Assembly (NCBI GenBank): GCA_008921705.1
Contig: VFFE01007215.1
Location: 3,365,097 to 3,429,096 of the forward strand
Source of the DNA: Burhinus oedicnemus
Taxonomy: Eukaryota > Chordata > Aves > Charadriiformes > Burhinidae
Direction: 5' to 3'
DNA: 64,000 nucleotides
Below, in pieces: positions 57,936-64,000 of the stretch (position 1 is its first letter; the number at the start of each line of letters is the position of its first letter). A model generated the notes under the pieces. It saw only the letters and a list, made by a program, of their open reading frames with translations. It was not told where the DNA came from and ran no database searches. Made by a program: the position numbers and the translations under genes.

Positions 57936-60629
57936 GTCTAAGGTCTTGCGGGTCCTTCTGTCACGGTGTTTCCTGGAAGACTATGATAGGACTGCAGCTG
58001 GGGATGCACAGAAAGATCCTACGTGAGGAAGGAGCCCTGCAAACAATTTCCTACCGAAACTACTTGGCATTGGGGTTAGGCTTATGTGTAGAATAGATTT
58101 TTTTTTTCTCTTTCTTTCTTTTTTTTTATTTCTTTTGGTTCAGTGGCCAAGCCAAGATGTTACTTTGTTTCTGCTCAAGCAAAGTATTTCTGTAACCTGA
58201 AACAAATAGTTCCAGCCCCTCTCAATACACGCACAGGGCTACATCACCCTCACCGTATAACAAATCATCTTTTGGAAATCAAGTGTAAAACCCAACAACA
58301 GCCCTATGTTATTAATAAGTGCTTTTTAATAACCGAAAAACCCAGCAGAAGAAAGCCGGGACAGATGCCCTCTTGCTGCTGCACCTGTTGTTCTCTTGCC
58401 TGTTTAAGGGAAGCGCAGCGTAAGCCCTGCTGCGAGCAGAGCCATGGAGGGGGAGCAGAGTGCTCTCTAGGGATACTCCAGCTCGGAGGCTGAAATGGGC
58501 AGGCAAATTTACTTCAGGGGCAACTTGCACCCGTATAACGCCAGCAGGGAACAGCCCAGCTCTGCAGGCGAGACCTTGGGGGCAGTTGTAGGGCACGAAC
58601 GAGGTGTCCGGAAGAGCTAAGCCAAGCTTTCCGGCCAGGGCAAACGTGCAGAAATGTCACAGCCATAAATTTGGGTCAACATCACCTGGGCAAAATCTCC
58701 AATGAACTGGAAAGAATGTACTGCTTCTGGTGGAAACCATATACAAATAGATTTCCATGAAAGCAGTTTCCTAGAGTTTCAAGTCAAGAACAAAATTTAG
58801 TCAATGGATTCAGGTAAGAATTTCTTTGGAATAGGAGATTCATTTGAACCTGAAGTGAAATGCAGTAGTCAGAGACCCAGACATAGTTTTTCTGAACCCT
58901 CCCGAGTCAGCCCATACCCCATCAACCCCCCAGTCTGTTCCACTACTTACTACCAAGAGGAGACATTACCCATCTTACACTGCTCCGTGTGTAACTTCTC
59001 TGCCAGTTGTGTTGGTAGTCACAAAAGGTGGATTCAAACATCTAGTGTTTCTTCTATAGGTCTTCACTACCTAGATCCATGCACCCATGGAAAAAATGAA
59101 TCTTACCTGAGTCTCTTGCCATTAAAAGGTGATCCCTCCTCTCTCACATGAAGAGTCAAAGTATAAAACAGCAAAATATTTTTTTAGGGGAGACAGTGAC
59201 AATTTGTCAGTAACTCAATGATATGCAGGTGCTCATAGTACAAGTAAGAAGTCACTCACTCATAGCACAGTGATTTAGGCTACAATGAAGCATAATCACT
59301 AATGCAATGACATCCACTTATAATATTCATATGTGGAAATGCTTCAGTGGGACCTGGATAAAAAGCCAATGTGCACTGGGAAATTTTTGAAACACTGGAG
59401 GAGATTCTTTCTTCTTTATGACACTAAGAAAATTAAGGTCCTCTTAGTCAGATCCGTGGGATTTTTCATGGGCTTCACATGTCCCATATCCTGTTTTCAG
59501 TTGAGGTAGCTAACATACTGCACCACATATGCTTGTCCGTTTTCCTTCACCAATTCCTTACAGGACTTTTTCTCTTACAGACTTAAAAGAAGAGCTCAAG
59601 TTGAAATCAGCTTCAGAGTCCCCCTTCTCAAAATCACCAGCCATTTCATTCCTGGTGCAAGTGTCTTACAGTACCTGGAAGGGAGGACAACAGAGTGGCC
59701 TATGATAACCAGCTCACACCTGTCACCTTTCTTTAAAATAGCTATTGAGTCAGCCATTCTCATGGTTTCCCGCTGGTGCTTGGTGACATTGTAAAAAAAC
59801 AGTGAGTGATTCTGATGACGCCCCGCAAATTCCTGCAATGTCCATGGAGAATCCCATCTATCTGGTCATAGTGATGGATGCTCTCCTGTTCCAGTTTATC
59901 GCATGCCGTCTCAACTTTTATATTCAAGCAACAAACTGTTAAGAGGCTCTAGTCCTACATTCATGCATGGTCCTAGTTCCTTCGCAGAAGTGATTCCTAC
60001 AGATAACATGTATGGAAGACTCCTGACATGGTTATTTGCCCAGAACTCCATTGGGGACCACATGAATGTACTGCAGGGCATGACTTTGAGATGTGATGGG
60101 AAATGGAGATGTATTAAGTGACTTTACTCATCATTCCCTTCCTCTCTCCTGCCCCTGTTTGTGAAAGTGTACTTGCAAGAGATTCAGTCTTTTGTGATTA
60201 GCCTCTAACCACCAGAAAAAGATGCAACGAAGACCTTTCCACGTGGCTTTTGCCACTGGGTACTTCACTGCGTTCAGGGACATCTCAAGCCCAGTGGTGT
60301 CAAACTCTGACTAGATAAATCAGAAACAAGGTGTAAGCAATCTTCCAGGTGTGGGGAGAGAGCCCCAGTGGGAAAGGATCCATAACCCACACTTGGAGAA
60401 GAGTCAACCCGTCTGAGTCTGTGAGCAGCCGAGGGAGACAAAATGATGAAGGAGGCCTACATTTGGAAGCAGAGCGGTGTTTCAGGATCCAAAGTGCTGT
60501 GCATCAACATCATCACCGTAAAGCAAAAGGCAGAAGGGAAACCATGGAGAGCTAATAAACAGATGAAAATCTGGCTCACAGAGGTACCTGGCTCTGCTGC
60601 AGGTATTATAGTCAATTTGCACATCTTCT
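57936..60629. other. Unique non-coding DNA; source of several unexplained frames
   Basis: A 30-nt pyrimidine run is at 58,098-58,127. Frames of 116 codons (+, 58,143-58,493) and 115 codons (+, 58,804-59,151), 80 codons (-, 59,596-59,838) and 72 codons (+, 59,903-60,121) follow one another. None has a domain I can name. They could be decayed parts of an unrecognised mobile element, but no terminal repeat, catalytic motif or tail is visible, so I leave them uncalled. Confidence 0.45.
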
Positions 60630-60740
60630 CTCTGAAGAGAGCTTTCTAAAAACATCTCTTTGAGAGATGGGCTTGCCAAAAATAACATTTTATCAGCAGC
60701 ACAGCTTGTCAAAACCAGCATTTTAGCTAGGGCAAGCACT
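60630..60740 (-). repeat. Minus-strand arm of an inverted 33-bp minisatellite
   Basis: Read on the minus strand, three units follow at 33-bp spacing: gctaaaatgctggttttgac, gataaaatgttatttttggc with aagcc, and a decayed aaagagatgtttttagaaag. The middle unit (60,670-60,694 on the + strand) is nearly the exact reverse complement of the consensus of the + arm at 60,845-61,187. In the open minus-strand frame the units read LALAKMLVLTS, AADKMLFLASP and SLKEMFLESSL, an 11-residue period. This is the short arm of the same repeat facing the opposite way. Confidence 0.8.
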
Positions 60741-60746
60741 CAGCGT

Positions 60747-61190
60747 GCAAATAATGTTTTTCCAGGAGCAAAGCTTCCCATATTGGAAGGTAGAAGCTGT
60801 TAGCACACTACTTCCACTAAATCCATCCCTGCCCCCTTCTTTTTGATAAAATGTTATTTTCATCCATCTCCTCCCCCTAATAAAACATTATTTTTGGAAG
60901 GTTCCTGCCCTTCATGAAACACTATTTTCCTCAAGCAAAACTCCTGATAAAACTCCACTTTCAGCAAGCCTTTCTCCTTAAATTGCCATGGTCCTCACTC
61001 CTGATAAAAAGGCGTTTTCTGTTAAGTCTCCACTTCTGATAAAATGTTACTTTTTCCAAACTTCTGCTCCTGATAAAACATTCATTTTGCCAAGATTGGC
61101 TCCTGAGAAAATGTTATGCTTGGCAAGGGCTGTTCCTGATAAAACATTTATTTTTGCCAAACCTCTACTTCTATTAATTTTTTTCCCCTC
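60747..61190 (+). repeat. Plus-strand arm of a diverged 33-35-bp minisatellite
   Basis: Units begin with a gataaaa-like word at about 60,845, 60,879, 60,913, 60,946, 60,979, 61,003, 61,038, 61,072, 61,105, 61,138 and 61,173, so spacing is 33-35 bp with one shortened unit of 24. A decayed unit near 60,748 precedes them. The rough unit is gataaaatgttatttttgcc followed by aagcctctgctcct. From about 61,072 the spacing is exactly 33, and an open frame reads APDKTFILPRL, APEKMLCLARA and VPDKTFIFAKP. I do not recognise the unit as any named satellite or transposon. Confidence 0.85.
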
Positions 61191-62049
61191 AAAATTATTA
61201 TTATTTCCCCTAAAGCCTCCTTAATGTAAGATATTGGATATGACACAACAGTGGGTGACAGAGTATCACTTGCCAACCAGTCTTTTATCCACAGCCACGA
61301 TTGTTAACGATGAACCCCCCCGAAACACTGACGTTGAATGCCTCTTGCACAGTGTGGTTCTTCTGGAAGCCTTGGAATGAACAATGAAAAAGATATTTGC
61401 ACCCTTGTGCTGAAAAGGGGCTTAGTTATCGTATTAGCTCCTCATATAAGGCAAACCTGGTCTTATTTAAAAGTGAATAAAATCAGACCCACCAACAGGT
61501 TAAAGGCAAAATACTTACGGGGATGTTCGGGATTTTCCAGTTCTCTATATTTAACATTCCAATGGGGTTAAATGAGGTTATAGACAGGAGATCAGGACAT
61601 CCCTGCTTGTTCACAGCAAAACTTTGGACTGCCAGCAGTTCCATGTCTATTCTGCCTCATCTGCCCAAATTCATGTTGGTGACTGCCATACTGTCCCACA
61701 TGTTTCTTAAAAAATGTTTCTTCCATGAGGACGCGCAAAAATCTGTTCCTGTGATTGTGAGTTGCTGTAGGAAGGGGTGACAACACAATGCCTTGTTGGC
61801 ACAAGACAAGAAAATTTGGGTAACATATTCTGGAGCGCTCTCCCCCTTTGTGTTATCACGTGTCCCTATGTCTGGCAATGTTCACCCTGAATCCAAAGCT
61901 CTTTACTTACTTCTGTGTCAAGTCTCATTCAAGAGCTAGTAATGAACGTCCTGATGCTTTTCACATGTTTGCACAAAGTGCAGCTGATCACTTACACGTG
62001 TGGTTAGGGGGCTGTGGCACACAATGTGTGAGGAACGGGTGAAGACCTG
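61191..62049. other. Unique non-coding DNA
   Basis: No gene or repeat family recognised. Frames of 70-85 codons overlap on both strands. Confidence 0.5.
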
Positions 62050-62422
62050 AGTCTGTCTAGGTTGGAGAAGGCTCGGGTCTCTAGACGATGCCTGCAGCTA
62101 CCTAAAGGGCACTATACAAAAGATGGATCCAGACTCTTCTCAGAAGAGCACCTCTGCAAGGTCAAGAGGCAACGGGCACAAGTTGCAGCAAGGGATATTC
62201 CACTTAGATGAAAGGAAGAATAAATATCACCATGAGAGTGGCCAGACACTGGGACAGGTGCCCAGAGGGGCTGTGGATTCTCTGTTCTTGGAAGTATTCA
62301 GAATAGAGCTGGACACAGCCCTGAGCGATCCAACTTTTACGACAGTCCTGCTTTTAGAAAGAGGTTAGACCAGATGAGCAGAGGACCCCTTCCAAACTGA
62401 ATATATGATTTTTATTGTATGA
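62050..62422 (+). mobile_element. Old, diverged CR1 LINE 3' fragment
   Basis: gttggagaaggctcgg, a ctacctaaagggc block, aagaggcaacgggcacaa, cactgggacaggtgcccaga and ggaagtattcagaatagagctgg follow the CR1 ORF2 C-terminus in order; the translation keeps YLKGTIQ, SRGNGHKL and VFRIELDTAL. The 3' UTR is recognisable in ggttagaccagatgagcaga and ccccttccaaactgaatatatgattttta. Divergence is much higher than in the other three copies (HWNRLP has decayed to QTLGQVP), and the tail octamers are nearly lost, so this is the oldest CR1 here. Confidence 0.9.
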
Positions 62423-64000
62423 CAATTTACACAGTGAAGCTGGAACTTCAGCCAACAGAGAGCATTTTCTTCACAGTGAATAAAAAATTTACCTTGAGCT
62501 GAGTTGAATATTAGATTGCAGCTGGTGTGTTTTGTTTAGTCTTACTAATTACTGTCTTATCCGAGTTATACCTTCAATATATTAGCCTTCTGAAGGTTAG
62601 GTGGAAGACAGTAGGTAATTCATGGCAATGCACATTAAAATTAGTCATCTTGATTAAATATGTAATTTATGAAGCTTCAAAGACAGGAATGGGAGTTAGA
62701 GATGTCAAATCTCAATGCAACTTCAGCAAGAACATGGTAACCTGAAGACAGCCTTTCATGGAGGCCATGGAACCATACGGGAGGAGGCAGACAAGATGGC
62801 AGTAGCACCCTTTCCGGCAGCAAAATACACTTTGATCAGTTTAAGCCAACTGAGAAACTGCATTTGCAGGTAGTGCCCACTGGGTCTGATCTGAAGTTTC
62901 AGTAGCAATACGAGTTGCTCTCTCCTACTTCTGTATCTCTGTTTCTAAGCAAAAGAACTGTTCTGGTTTGGTTTGGGTTTTTTTTTTGTCTTGCAATATA
63001 CAAAATCATTCACCTCAGTGCTTGTGCTGTGAGAGCTGATTTGGTGTGAGACTGGCAAGCCACAAGCATCACATTCCCTTTCTGTTCCGTCCTTGCAGTT
63101 CCTGTTCCCAGGTTGAGGAGCACCCAAGACCTAGAGCCAGTGTTGTGCAACTGTGTGACAATCTTCCCATCACACAGCTTTATTTAGGCATGAATAATGC
63201 AAGACTCCAGCTGGGAATGTCATCTGCAATGCTGAGCACCAGACGGCACACTTTTCGCAAACAGCAGAGCAGTGGGGAGCATGCCAGATCTTAAGAGCGC
63301 CTTTGCATGGTAACCCTCCACATCAGAAAGGCCCAGTGTGTATTCTGGACATCAACAAAAGCTGAAGAGTAGCATATAAGCAAGGACACATGGGCTGGCC
63401 TTGAACTCATGTCAGTTTACCAGCCACTGGGCTCAGTAACCAGTTAGTCCCAGTAATAATGAGTAATGTAACAAGGAGAGCTCTGGCTCAATATATTTCA
63501 CTGCTCCCTCGCTCACCAGAGTGAGAAGGAGCTCTTTGTCCTCACAGTCTAGAAAAAGTTAGTAACTTTGCTTTACATTTTTAAATAAAAAGTTAAAATC
63601 AGAGGCATGTCTTACTACCAAGAAGCTGAAGTAATTAATGAGCCCTTACTTGCTTTCTTGCACTCTGATTTTAACAAAGTGACACTGGACAAGATGTAAT
63701 GACATGCAAATCCTTAAGTCGTTAAGCTGCAAAACATGACAGCACTGCCTTTATTCCATAAAAGAGACTGGAAAATCAGTGTTGATCCTTTCCCTCTCTC
63801 CACACCTCAGCAGATGCAGGTGTTGTTCTGAAAATGGAGTAAACCCCTGCATTTTTTTAGAACTAGTCCAGAGTACAACATTAGTCTCTCACTTCAGATT
63901 AGCAAATGTAATGATCCTTGTCTGGTTTCATTTGTGTTATCTTTTCATCCCAGAAAGGGAGTGTTTTCTTGCCAGGAGAAGAAAAAAAGCTAAAATGTTT
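62423..64000. other. Unique non-coding DNA, end of window
   Basis: A T10 run lies at 62,978-62,987. Short frames (60-82 codons) have no recognisable features. Nothing suggests an exon. Confidence 0.55.

Noticed and set aside
59596..59838. 80-codon minus-strand frame that vaguely recalls a C1q/TNF-type beta-sandwich
   Set aside because: The resemblance is limited to a few spaced hydrophobic residues, with no diagnostic aromatic motif and no exon context.
63397..63443. tRNA-like words (minus strand gagcccagtggctgg and gttcaaggcc)
   Set aside because: Box A to box B spacing is too short and the B box too poor for a tRNA or SINE head.
1..64000. CRISPR arrays, operons, bacterial promoters, rRNA or mitochondrial insertions
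   Set aside because: The DNA is vertebrate nuclear; no repeat-spacer pattern, rRNA-like or mitochondrial-like stretch is seen on either strand.

Overview
The window looks like bird nuclear DNA. Four fragments of the CR1 LINE family end, in the expected orientation, in the avian-type 3' tail of tandem ATTCTATG-like octamers. Older amniote SINE relics are scattered among them. There are no mammalian L1 or Alu insertions, no operons and no dense long reading frames. A turtle or crocodilian origin is less likely, because the best-preserved CR1 copies are of the type that dominates bird genomes.

I find no protein-coding gene that I can support. The reading frames present are short. They lack recognisable domains, or they fall in simple repeats, CR1 fragments or CpG-rich DNA where stop codons are rare. 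The window is best read as a gene-poor intergenic or intronic tract of about 64 kb. Its content is repeats plus candidate regulatory DNA.

Layout: 1-6.3 kb is unique DNA with a small CAGATG minisatellite (482-550), a pyrimidine-skewed block (1.84-2.26 kb), a tRNA-headed SINE relic (about 3.0 kb) and a CpG-retaining block that could be a conserved noncoding element (4.38-4.70 kb). A minus-strand CR1 lies at 6.3 kb and a MIR-like SINE at 8.0 kb. A clear CpG island sits at 9.48-9.95 kb and is the best promoter candidate. A recent 57-bp tandem duplication lies at 11.4 kb. From 12 to 21.8 kb there is unique DNA with a GC-rich patch near 18 kb. An assembly gap of 20 N (21,875-21,894) abuts a 226-nt perfect polypyrimidine tract built mainly of CTTTTT hexamers. 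Between 24 and 37 kb the DNA is mostly unique, with a triple 15-bp octamer-like motif at 24.2 kb. CR1 copies lie at 37.8 kb (+) and 41.2 kb (-), with a SINE relic at 39.6 kb. Regions at 42.4, 46.7, 55.5 and 57.8 kb resemble developmental enhancers, but only by sequence texture. A second CpG-rich patch lies at 56.2-56.7 kb. An inverted, strongly diverged 33-35-bp minisatellite occupies 60.63-61.19 kb, and its two arms encode the same 11-residue motif on opposite strands. An old CR1 follows at 62.05-62.42 kb.

The most unusual structure is the 60.6-61.2 kb inverted minisatellite. Next come the long triplex-prone pyrimidine tract beside the gap, and the isolated CpG island at 9.5-9.95 kb that has no assigned transcript.
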